From: Bacteroides oleiciplenus YIT 12058 | GTDB lineage: Bacteria; Bacteroidota; Bacteroidia; Bacteroidales; Bacteroidaceae | DNA length: 64,000 nt | Assembly: GCF_000315485.1 (NCBI RefSeq) | Contig: NZ_JH992940.1 | Span: forward strand, 62,001-126,000 | Reading direction: 5' to 3' | Shown here: piece by piece, positions 32,995 to 40,776 of the stretch | Layout of the letters: each line of letters begins with the position of its first letter | Numbering within the stretch: position 1 is the stretch's first letter | Notes under the pieces: generated by a model | What the model was told of the DNA's origin: nothing | The model's input: only the letters and a program-made list of their open reading frames with translations | Databases searched by the model: none | Program-made: the position numbers and the translations under genes

Positions 32995-35160
32995 TTATTT
33001 AACCTCATTTTTCTGAGACGTTAGACCTAATTGTGCCAAACGGCTGATGAAAGAGTGAATCGGCATTTTAGGTGGTAATTCACCAGTAAATGATTCTACT
33101 ACATCACGATCGGCATTATTTAGGTAGAGCATGAAAGGTGTGTCTGTCAATGCTTCTTTGAAAGGAGCTAATGTTGTATTATCACTGTCACGCCATAAAC
33201 GGCAGGCATTGGCTATCAATAAATTGACATCAGCCTTTTGGAGTACAGGCAATGGAATGCTGGAGTCTTTGATAGATGGATACTCTACTAATATAATATC
33301 CGGTGTTTTCTCGGCTTCGTTGAGCATCCAAAAATCACTTAGTTGTTGTGCTTGTACATATTGCTTTCCATTACTCTCAAAATCATAATCGTGAGTAACC
33401 AGACGCACACGAAGACCTTCTGACTCCCAATGGCGGATGAAATATTTAGCAAGGAACGATTTTCCTTCACGAGAATTGATACTTAATAGGTTGATAACCG
33501 TAGGTTCACCTACCTTCATGTATTTATTCAAGCGGTTGCAACAATAAGCTGCAGCTAAGCGGTTGCATGCTTTCAAGAAACCACGATATTTCAAATTACT
33601 AATACCATTGAAAGCAGCTATAACAGGCAGACCACTAAGGCGCTTGCTGCGATAAGGATCGCGTAGAGTATGATCCAATACTTCAATTAAGAGGAAGTAC
33701 AGAATGATGAATATCATGCTACCAAAGAAAGCTGCAAGAATGTACATCAAACGATTACGACCATTATCGGTAAGAGGATAGGATGGAGGTGCTACGGTTT
33801 GAAGATTACTGGTACTCATTTCGATATTTTTCAAACGTAGGTTGGCACTGGCAAGTCCGCTTAGCTGAGTACGATAATTATCTTCGGCAATGTCAATTGC
33901 GCGTTCTTTACGATTGACTTGTGTACCAACAGGAGACATGTGGCTATATTGGTCAAATATATCTTGCTGACGGGATTCCAATACTTTCATCTCAGCTTGT
34001 GCTCTGGCCTCATTGATCAATGCGATAAGCCATTCATTAACCATATTCTCAATGCCTACACCCTCTTTTGTGAAAGCAAATTCATTTAGATTGTCTGAAA
34101 TGCTGCTAATTCGGTCTTCTGCCTGTCTTAATTCTGTCTTTTCTTTTTGTAGTTCTCCACTTTTAGACTTGCTGTTGTCCGAAATGAAGATTTCTTTTTC
34201 CATGATACTTTGGTTCAAGTTGCTGACTTTATCTAATTCTTGCAACAAGTTGGTATTGTTACGTATAATTTGAGCACGTACATCCATCTTTTCATCTAAC
34301 ATCTTCCGCAAAGCCACAGCTCCTTCATAAACTCGTTTAGCTGCTTCCAGACGGTCATCTACCTGATAGCGAGTAGCGGCTAAGGCCTTCGTCTCTTCAC
34401 CGTAGTTAATAATACGCTCTTGAACATTGTAGTGCATTAGGTTATCTTCCTCTTCGCTGAGTCTGACTTTGGCTAATCGTACTTGTTCTTCAAAATAGGC
34501 AATTACGTCGTTTGTTGACTTGAATCGGAGGATTTCATAGGCATTAATAAGTTCTTCAATAAGAAAAGCTACTGTCAGTTGAGTCAACCCAGGATCTGCA
34601 GAGGTATAGGAGATATCTAAAATATCACTATTACCTATACGTTTAAGTTCTACTCGGTCTAAAGCAACCATGCTATAAAAAGCTATAGTACGATTGAAAA
34701 CAGAATAGATAAAATTATTGTGGTCATTTTTTTTATAGGCTGTTAAGTTAGCTAAAGTTTTACTTTCGTCTTTGCGGTCAATCAATTCCATAACCTCTTT
34801 GGGGGTAATCTGTAGTAATTGGCGGTAATGTTTCGCTTGAATGTATTGATTGTCTTTCCACTCTTCACCATGAGTATAGGAGCTGGCTAAAAGGCGTAAA
34901 GAAACTTTCTCTAATGTACCTCGGGATTTGGCTATATTGACAAGGTTATCAAAGGTGGCAGCAACTACAGAAAAATTAACAGCAGCTCCATCCAATGAGG
35001 TTGAGCTTGTAATACCAGCGTATAAACTACTTTTAACAGTATAGCTGTAAGGCAGAAACTGGGTGAAATAGATGACTAGACCTGTGACAAAAAGGGTTCC
35101 CCATAATAGCCAATAGCGAATACGGTAAAGGAATTGCGATATAAATAGTAGGATATCCAT
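32995..35160 (-). CDS. Wzz/Wzc-like polysaccharide co-polymerase, degenerate ATPase
   Basis: A 721-residue protein: N-terminal transmembrane helix (about 14-35), a periplasmic coiled-coil region (about 200-440), a second transmembrane helix (about 475-500; RLMYILAAFFGSMIFIILYF) and a cytoplasmic BY-kinase-like domain (about 560-715). The P-loop is altered (LLSINSREGKSFLA, lacking the first Gly), Walker A' is VTHD, and there is no C-terminal Tyr cluster. It probably controls chain length and links to the outer-membrane exporter without normal Tyr kinase activity. Confidence 0.8.
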   Translation of the reverse strand: MDILLFISQFLYRIRYWLLWGTLFVTGLVIYFTQFLPYSYTVKSSLYAGITSSTSLDGAAVNFSVVAATFDNLVNIAKSRGTLEKVSLRLLASSYTHGEEWKDNQYIQAKHYRQLLQITPKEVMELIDRKDESKTLANLTAYKKNDHNNFIYSVFNRTIAFYSMVALDRVELKRIGNSDILDISYTSADPGLTQLTVAFLIEELINAYEILRFKSTNDVIAYFEEQVRLAKVRLSEEEDNLMHYNVQERIINYGEETKALAATRYQVDDRLEAAKRVYEGAVALRKMLDEKMDVRAQIIRNNTNLLQELDKVSNLNQSIMEKEIFISDNSKSKSGELQKEKTELRQAEDRISSISDNLNEFAFTKEGVGIENMVNEWLIALINEARAQAEMKVLESRQQDIFDQYSHMSPVGTQVNRKERAIDIAEDNYRTQLSGLASANLRLKNIEMSTSNLQTVAPPSYPLTDNGRNRLMYILAAFFGSMIFIILYFLLIEVLDHTLRDPYRSKRLSGLPVIAAFNGISNLKYRGFLKACNRLAAAYCCNRLNKYMKVGEPTVINLLSINSREGKSFLAKYFIRHWESEGLRVRLVTHDYDFESNGKQYVQAQQLSDFWMLNEAEKTPDIILVEYPSIKDSSIPLPVLQKADVNLLIANACRLWRDSDNTTLAPFKEALTDTPFMLYLNNADRDVVESFTGELPPKMPIHSFISRLAQLGLTSQKNEVK

Positions 35161-35171
35161 AAGCTCTTTTA

Positions 35172-36011
35172 TTATTTGTCTCTGATGATTTTTACATTTG
35201 TAAGCATCTCGAGTAAAATGATTGAATTATGTAAAGCTACACGAGCCTGCTCATAGATGGTGACCGCCCCTGAACGTCGTGCACGCTCTACTGCCAACTC
35301 TGTTATTGTGATTTTCCCTTGAACAAAATTGTATTCTGAAATTTTTATTTGTGCATTATATAATGCTGCAGTTTCTGCCTTAGCCTTGATTGTAGCAAGT
35401 TGTTCCGTTACAGCATTGTAAGCCTCTAGAATTTTTAGTTTACGATCTTCCATAACTTCGTCTTGCGCATATTGCAATTGCTCTATTTTATAGCGATAGT
35501 CTTTCAATTTTATCGGTCGATTGAATAAGTCGCCTAACCCCACACTAAAACTGGCACCTAAGTTGAAAGTGTGTCGAGTACCAACAGATGTTGACTGATA
35601 CCAATCTACAAATGTTTCGCTATTTTCGTTAATGGTGTTAAAACGTCCAAAAGCATAGTTCGCATTTAGACGGAAATAATTCCACCATTCCCGTTTCTCG
35701 AGACGATATTCGTTTTTAACTTGGGCAATTTGTGACTGCGCTTTCTTCACTGTTGCATTTTCTGATACAGCATCCAAAAAGACAGATAATGGAGGAAGTT
35801 CCATTTTCTCAATTTCAAGTTGAAGTTCTTTCATTGTTTGTCCAGTAGCTGCATTTTCCCATTTACTATCTTCCATCTTTAGAAGTTCCAAGGTTTTAAT
35901 ACGTTCCTCGCGACTCATCGTCTGTTCTTGGGCGATAACTGTAGCCGGAAGAACAAATAAACTTGCGAAAATTACGCTATAAACAATGAATACAATATAT
36001 TTCTTTATCAT
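35172..36011 (-). CDS. Short TolC-family outer-membrane protein
   Basis: A 279-residue protein with a signal peptide (MIKKYIVFIVYSVIFASLFV...TVIAQ) and two long helical parts (about 60-110 and 190-275; AYNAVTEQLATIKAKAETAA) typical for the TolC/OEP fold. Full TolC proteins are about 450 residues with two repeats; this one has about one repeat, so it may work as a multimer or with another exporter. Placed between co-polymerase and sugar transferase genes, it is likely part of polysaccharide export. Confidence 0.65.
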   Translation of the reverse strand: MIKKYIVFIVYSVIFASLFVLPATVIAQEQTMSREERIKTLELLKMEDSKWENAATGQTMKELQLEIEKMELPPLSVFLDAVSENATVKKAQSQIAQVKNEYRLEKREWWNYFRLNANYAFGRFNTINENSETFVDWYQSTSVGTRHTFNLGASFSVGLGDLFNRPIKLKDYRYKIEQLQYAQDEVMEDRKLKILEAYNAVTEQLATIKAKAETAALYNAQIKISEYNFVQGKITITELAVERARRSGAVTIYEQARVALHNSIILLEMLTNVKIIRDK

Positions 36012-36049
36012 CTTATTTTAAATTCAATTTTACCGACTTTTCTCTATAA

Positions 36050-37222
36050 TCAAACATTTTCTTTTTGCACAAATGCCGTTAATGTCCTGAAAAGAATTTT
36101 CATATCTAACCAAAATGAGAAATCTCTGGCATACTTAATATCCAATTGTTTTCTCTCTTCTGCCGACATTTTTCCAGCACCACCACGTTTCTCCACTTGC
36201 CATAATCCTGTTAAACCAGCCGGAGCCATGAAACGGTCGATATAGGCGTCGCTGGTCAGTAACTCCGCTTCATAGAGTGGGAGAGGACGGTTACCTACAA
36301 TACTCATATCGCCTTTCAGTATATTGAATAACTGTGGCAATTCATCAATACTGTATTTACGGATGATACGACCTACACGAGTGACACGTGGATCGTTTTC
36401 AAGTTTAATGAACGTATTTTCTTTCGTTTTCTCTTTCTTTTTGATGAAGTCTTCTTCAGAAATCACGAAATCATCTGAAATCAACAAGCTTTCTTCTTCA
36501 TCCGGTGTTCCGGAAAGGTCATCAAAACGGATTTCAGGACCTTCATCGGAACTTTCAACTTCTTCGATCTGATATTGATTGAGGGCATTTAGCTCTTTTA
36601 ATCGTTTATCTGCATTGGTATACATGGAACGGAATTTCAGAAAGTCAAAAATCTGATAGTTGGAACCAACACGTTGCGATTTATAGATGATTTTTCCTTT
36701 GCTTTCCAAGCGGATAGCAATAGCAGTACCAATTAGAATAGGAGAAAGAATGATAACAGCAGTACCCGCAAAGAGTACATCGAATGTGCGCTTCCACATA
36801 GGAAGGTGGTATGTATTCAATATCTTGCGGTGCGTTTCGCTAAATTCTTTCAGTTTACTATCCTTGCGTGCCTTGAGATATGCATTCATGCGTTGAATAC
36901 TATCTTCTTCTGCATGTGGTGGAAGCGTATTATTGACTCCGGCTTGCAAATAAGCTTTCCGGTTTTCAGACTTTAGAGCTTCGGTTATGAGGGTAATGTA
37001 AACCCGAGGGTAACGCTTACGCAAATAAGTAATTTCAATACAGTCAGCTTCGCGTACATCTGTTTGTTCGTAAAGAATAGATATGTTATACCGTTCACGA
37101 ATACCGTCAATCACTTTTGCCGCTTTCTGAGATGAAGAGACGGCTACGAACATACCACCTGTAACTTTGCTCAAATGGTCAATAATGATCCGGTTGTTTC
37201 CGATATAAATGTAGTATAACAT
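36050..37222 (-). CDS. Undecaprenyl-phosphate sugar-1-P transferase with receiver-like N-terminus
   Basis: A 390-residue protein. Residues about 1-110 look like a CheY-type receiver that has lost the usual Asp pocket. A transmembrane helix (about 145-168; WKRTFDVLFAGTAVIILSPI) and the bacterial sugar transferase domain follow (KFRSMY, SIDELPQLFNILKGDMSIVG, PAGLTGLWQV). Between KFRSMY and the second block there is an acidic insert of about 60 residues (SSDEGPEIRFDDLSGTPDEE). It starts glycan assembly by placing the first sugar-phosphate on undecaprenyl phosphate. It lies 25 bases after a lone response regulator gene. Confidence 0.85.
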   Translation of the reverse strand: MLYYIYIGNNRIIIDHLSKVTGGMFVAVSSSQKAAKVIDGIRERYNISILYEQTDVREADCIEITYLRKRYPRVYITLITEALKSENRKAYLQAGVNNTLPPHAEEDSIQRMNAYLKARKDSKLKEFSETHRKILNTYHLPMWKRTFDVLFAGTAVIILSPILIGTAIAIRLESKGKIIYKSQRVGSNYQIFDFLKFRSMYTNADKRLKELNALNQYQIEEVESSDEGPEIRFDDLSGTPDEEESLLISDDFVISEEDFIKKKEKTKENTFIKLENDPRVTRVGRIIRKYSIDELPQLFNILKGDMSIVGNRPLPLYEAELLTSDAYIDRFMAPAGLTGLWQVEKRGGAGKMSAEERKQLDIKYARDFSFWLDMKILFRTLTAFVQKENV

Positions 37223-37247
37223 GTCCTTTTACGTGTATTGTTGTTAA

Positions 37248-37607
37248 TCAGATAAACTTCTTTAAACGTACTTTCAATTCCATAGGATTGAAAGGTTTCA
37301 AAATGTAGTCCACTGCTCCTTCTTCAAGTAAACGGATACGTTCGGTAGTGCTCTCTTCACTGGAAAGCATCATAACCGGAATGTGCTTAAATAACTCATT
37401 ACTCTTGAGGAAATGAAGAAATTCAGAACCTGTCATTTTAGGCATACGGATGTCGGATATGATTAAGTCCGGTTCATTACCTTCTTGTAACCAGTCAATA
37501 GCTTTCAAAGGGTCTTCGCAGTATACAAAATCATACTCTTTTCCCAAATACATCGAGAGCACTTTGCCTATAGAGGCCTTATCATCCACTAATAATATCT
37601 GTTTCAT
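37248..37607 (-). CDS. Single-domain response regulator
   Basis: A 119-residue CheY-like receiver with the acidic pair D8/D9 (LLVDDK), phospho-acceptor D52 (LIISDIRMPKMTG), S/T switch near 82 and K104 (ILKPF). No output domain and no kinase gene nearby. It is the first gene of the exopolysaccharide operon and is followed by a sugar transferase with a receiver-like domain, so it may control glycan synthesis by protein contact rather than transcription. Confidence 0.85.
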   Translation of the reverse strand: MKQILLVDDKASIGKVLSMYLGKEYDFVYCEDPLKAIDWLQEGNEPDLIISDIRMPKMTGSEFLHFLKSNELFKHIPVMMLSSEESTTERIRLLEEGAVDYILKPFNPMELKVRLKKFI

Positions 37608-37733
37608 TATTGTAAGTTATATTATTCTACCTGTTGTTCGTTATATGGTTGTAAACCTATTTGCTTGTCAGGGAACTGCGTTCTTAGCAGGGTTTTACAA
37701 GCAATGAAATCAACTGAATCTTATTCTTTTTCA

Positions 37734-37766
37734 CAAATATATTGATTTAGTTTGATCTTAAGCAAA
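37734..37766 (-). promoter_or_regulatory. Promoter of the exopolysaccharide operon
   Basis: On the minus strand TTTG (37766-37763), 21 bp, then TATATTTG (37741-37734) fit the Bacteroides consensus. It lies about 130 bases before the response regulator gene, leaving a long 5' leader. The rest of 37608-38005 holds no gene I can support, only this promoter and the terminator below. Confidence 0.6.
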
Positions 37767-37957
37767 AATACGCTTATTTGCGCTAATAATATTTGTATAG
37801 GGGAAGAATTACTTGCGGGTTAACTCTATTTAACGCTTTTTGGGGATCAGATGAAACAAGTTTATCTTTAAAATCATCAAATAATGGATTCTTATTCTTT
37901 GGCCTCTTAATAAAAGAAAAGATGCCTTGTAAGTGGGTTGATATTCAGATAAATTCT

Positions 37958-37984
37958 AAAAGCCGGAAATAAACTCCGGCTTTT
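37958..37984 (-). terminator. Terminator of the first LruC lipoprotein gene
   Basis: AAAAGCCGGA and TCCGGCTTTT form a 10-bp stem with a short loop, just after the gene that ends at 38006. Confidence 0.75.
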
Positions 37985-38005
37985 GGAAATTTATTTTATC
38001 CATTG

Positions 38006-40591
38006 TTATGGTTTTACGAAGATATTGTCGTTATGGTCGGATATCCAATTTAGGTCTTCTGCTTTTCCGCCATTTACTACCCAGTTTTTGAATTTGGGGT
38101 AGACATTGGTTATCGGATTGTACTCTTTCGGCCATTTCCAAACTTCGGTATTCGGGATACAAATACCCCATGCCAGTCCTTCTGTACTGAGGTAGTAGCC
38201 TTTTTTGGGGAGCTTAAGCATGTTGTTGTATTCAGAAGCATCATTACTCATTCCGAACAATTCCGTAGCTCCTAAATTAGTAGGGGCATAGTGTGCCATG
38301 TGCACTTCTGTACGTCCTATAATTCCATGACCGTCTTGGGTTATAATGAATACATCTATATTTTTGATATTAGCAGCTTGGGTTGCTTCTTCGACTGTTG
38401 GGAACATCATGTTTATTTCAAACTCGGCTCCGTCTCCGGTGCTATATTTATTGTTGCCGCCGGGGACGGTGCAATAAAATGTAAAATCATCATCTGCGAT
38501 ATTGGGTTTGCAGAATTTATGGGCATTCGTACAAAGGATTACAACCGGATTGTTTTGGCCTGCTTCAAATACAGGATTGCCACTTTGCACTTTTCCATTA
38601 ATAGTCACTCCACTGCTTTTTACATTTAGGAACTGGATTCCTATACCGGTTTTTCGGCTGGCACCAACAGCGCGTACACGGCCTTGAATGGAGACTTGCT
38701 TGTCATTATTGGTCGTGTTTATCTTGTCGATAGTGATTACCACATCGTTCATGTCAAAGTCGCCGTAAGCAGGCCATTGGTCTTCGAATGCATAAGTGTA
38801 GACTGTGTTGTCTCCTGTATCCGGTTTGGGAGGATCCTCTGGCTCGGGGGTACCCGGGTTGCCCGGATATACAGTCCCGCTACAATTATTGATAGGATTG
38901 GAGACTGTGCCATATTCTGTTGTAACCACTGTATTAGCTTTATCTACCATCCATGGGTTGTCGTTAGGTACTGGTCCTTCATTATAATACTCTTTTTCTC
39001 TGGCGAGTATTAAATTCTCTTTCATGTGGGTAGTACCTGTGTATATGAATTTTTGAGTTTGAATCATAGATGCCTCTTCTGTTTTACTACCTATGATAGT
39101 ACAAGTGTTTCCTGTGTAGAAATCTATTGCTTTTATGATAGAACCATTGTAGAGTTCTTGCGTAGTTTCATTGATTATTCTTGCAGTTGGGGCTGATTCC
39201 CATTCTTTATCACTGATTCTTTTTCCGGTGATAGAACCACTATCCATTATCAGATTTCCAAAAGTTATGGATGTCTTGACAATAAGTGTACAGTTGTTGT
39301 AGAGTGTAGCGGCTGTATGGTTACTGCAATCAAAAGTGTCTACTTCAAAAAGATTGTCATTGATGACTATTGCACCACCAATAACTTTGTCTGCAATAAT
39401 TGTTCCGGTTCCGTAATTTGCGATGATTGAGTTTAGGTTGCTGTTTGTTTTGAATGTTCCCACCCGCATTTCACCATGATTTAAAATCTGAGTAGATGTC
39501 ACATCTACATCTTGAGTTATGGTGAATGTGGCATTTTCTGCATTATATATAACACCTGAATTGATGCTCTTAGCATTTTGTGCAGTAAGTGCACCGAAAT
39601 TTCTGACGGTAATTTGTGCTTGTCCAAAATTTATGTCAGCAGTTGTGGTAAAGGTTGCATTTTTGCCATTATATAGACTTGAACCAGTATTAAATGATAT
39701 ATTTCCACTAACTTTAAAAGTCCCAAAATTTTTCACCGGGATATTTGTTTGGGTTTGAAATGACTGGCTATTTATGAAGCCGTCTTTTTGTATCTCCAAA
39801 CTACATCTATCACCCATATAAGGCTGACCTGTGATTTGACCACCGCTTGCAACATAAATGTCCAAGCCTTGAGGAGTGCTATTCATGTTCCATGTTCCTC
39901 TTACAATGACGGTAGCTTTACCACTATAGTTTGTCAGTTGTCCACTGAATACATCTCCGCTTTTAATAACATATACGGCTCCGTTTTTTAATTGGTCATT
40001 AGAATAGGGCTCAAATTCCGGATTTTCAACTAACTCGTTTATTGAGGTTTCTTGCTCTTCACCGTACTCCTTCACTAATGAAGAGATGCGCTCCCAACCA
40101 CTTTTTCCGGGGACATTGAGCGCACGAGTCCTAGCAACTGGATAGTATAATTGACAACTTAATGTATTACCGTCTTTGGGTGTAGTATATTGATATACAG
40201 TTTGGCGTTGTTTCGGATCGGTCTGACGAATAAATAAATGTTCGATAGATTTAGGTATACTGATTTCTGCTGTATAATTACTACCGCTTTTTGCATACCC
40301 TGCTGCAAACGGAGTTACAGTTTCATCTGACAATGGATTGCTTGTGAATACTTCTATTAAATATTTATATTGCCCACTGAATCCATCTTTTACTTCAATG
40401 TTTAACTTGACAGTCGCGAGCATTGACCAGTCGAAGCCATCAGGGGCTACGAAATCATCTCCTAGAGGGTTCTCTACTGGTGCCACAGGACGGACCTTAT
40501 CAGGGTCATATACATCATTGTCTGCACAGGCTATAAATAATAGAGGGGCGGCAAGGGCAATAATTAAGTAATCGTGTTTTAGAATTCTCAT
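38006..40591 (-). CDS. LruC-domain surface lipoprotein
   Basis: An 861-residue lipoprotein: signal peptide (LIIALAAPLLFIA) then Cys22, followed by ADND, an acidic stretch of the kind that sends Bacteroides lipoproteins to the cell surface. The N-terminal domain (about 25-150) is followed by an Asn/Gly/Thr-rich region (about 200-560) with short repeated strands (NAENATFTITQD...), probably a beta-solenoid. The LruC (DUF4842) domain is at the C-terminus (about 597-860; EDQWPAYGDFDMND). A -7 box TACCTTTG lies upstream (40647-40640). A paralogue is encoded directly to the right. Likely cell-surface adhesin or matrix protein; role unknown. Confidence 0.75.
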   Translation of the reverse strand: MRILKHDYLIIALAAPLLFIACADNDVYDPDKVRPVAPVENPLGDDFVAPDGFDWSMLATVKLNIEVKDGFSGQYKYLIEVFTSNPLSDETVTPFAAGYAKSGSNYTAEISIPKSIEHLFIRQTDPKQRQTVYQYTTPKDGNTLSCQLYYPVARTRALNVPGKSGWERISSLVKEYGEEQETSINELVENPEFEPYSNDQLKNGAVYVIKSGDVFSGQLTNYSGKATVIVRGTWNMNSTPQGLDIYVASGGQITGQPYMGDRCSLEIQKDGFINSQSFQTQTNIPVKNFGTFKVSGNISFNTGSSLYNGKNATFTTTADINFGQAQITVRNFGALTAQNAKSINSGVIYNAENATFTITQDVDVTSTQILNHGEMRVGTFKTNSNLNSIIANYGTGTIIADKVIGGAIVINDNLFEVDTFDCSNHTAATLYNNCTLIVKTSITFGNLIMDSGSITGKRISDKEWESAPTARIINETTQELYNGSIIKAIDFYTGNTCTIIGSKTEEASMIQTQKFIYTGTTHMKENLILAREKEYYNEGPVPNDNPWMVDKANTVVTTEYGTVSNPINNCSGTVYPGNPGTPEPEDPPKPDTGDNTVYTYAFEDQWPAYGDFDMNDVVITIDKINTTNNDKQVSIQGRVRAVGASRKTGIGIQFLNVKSSGVTINGKVQSGNPVFEAGQNNPVVILCTNAHKFCKPNIADDDFTFYCTVPGGNNKYSTGDGAEFEINMMFPTVEEATQAANIKNIDVFIITQDGHGIIGRTEVHMAHYAPTNLGATELFGMSNDASEYNNMLKLPKKGYYLSTEGLAWGICIPNTEVWKWPKEYNPITNVYPKFKNWVVNGGKAEDLNWISDHNDNIFVKP

Positions 40592-40724
40592 AATTATATA
40601 TTCTTAAATCGTGTAATATTAGTTGGGCCTTTTACGCAACAAAGGTAAATAGAAAATTCAACTTTTATGGCTTTTTAGAATTATTTTATGAAATAAATTT
40701 GCTATAGTCGTTTTCAAAAAAAAG

Positions 40725-40750
40725 AGCCGAAAGTCTTGCTTCCGGCTCTG
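40725..40750 (-). terminator. Terminator of the second LruC lipoprotein gene
   Basis: GAGCCG...CGGCTC with an inner AAG...CTT forms the stem; on the minus strand it is followed by a run of eight T. Confidence 0.75.
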
Positions 40751-40776
40751 ATGTGAGAGTTACTTAATATTAGTTA

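Noticed and set aside
18903..37607. Standard Bacteroides capsule locus with UpxY/UpxZ control
   Set aside because: No UpxY- or UpxZ-like gene and no invertible promoter was found; the operon starts with a response regulator and has its own promoter.
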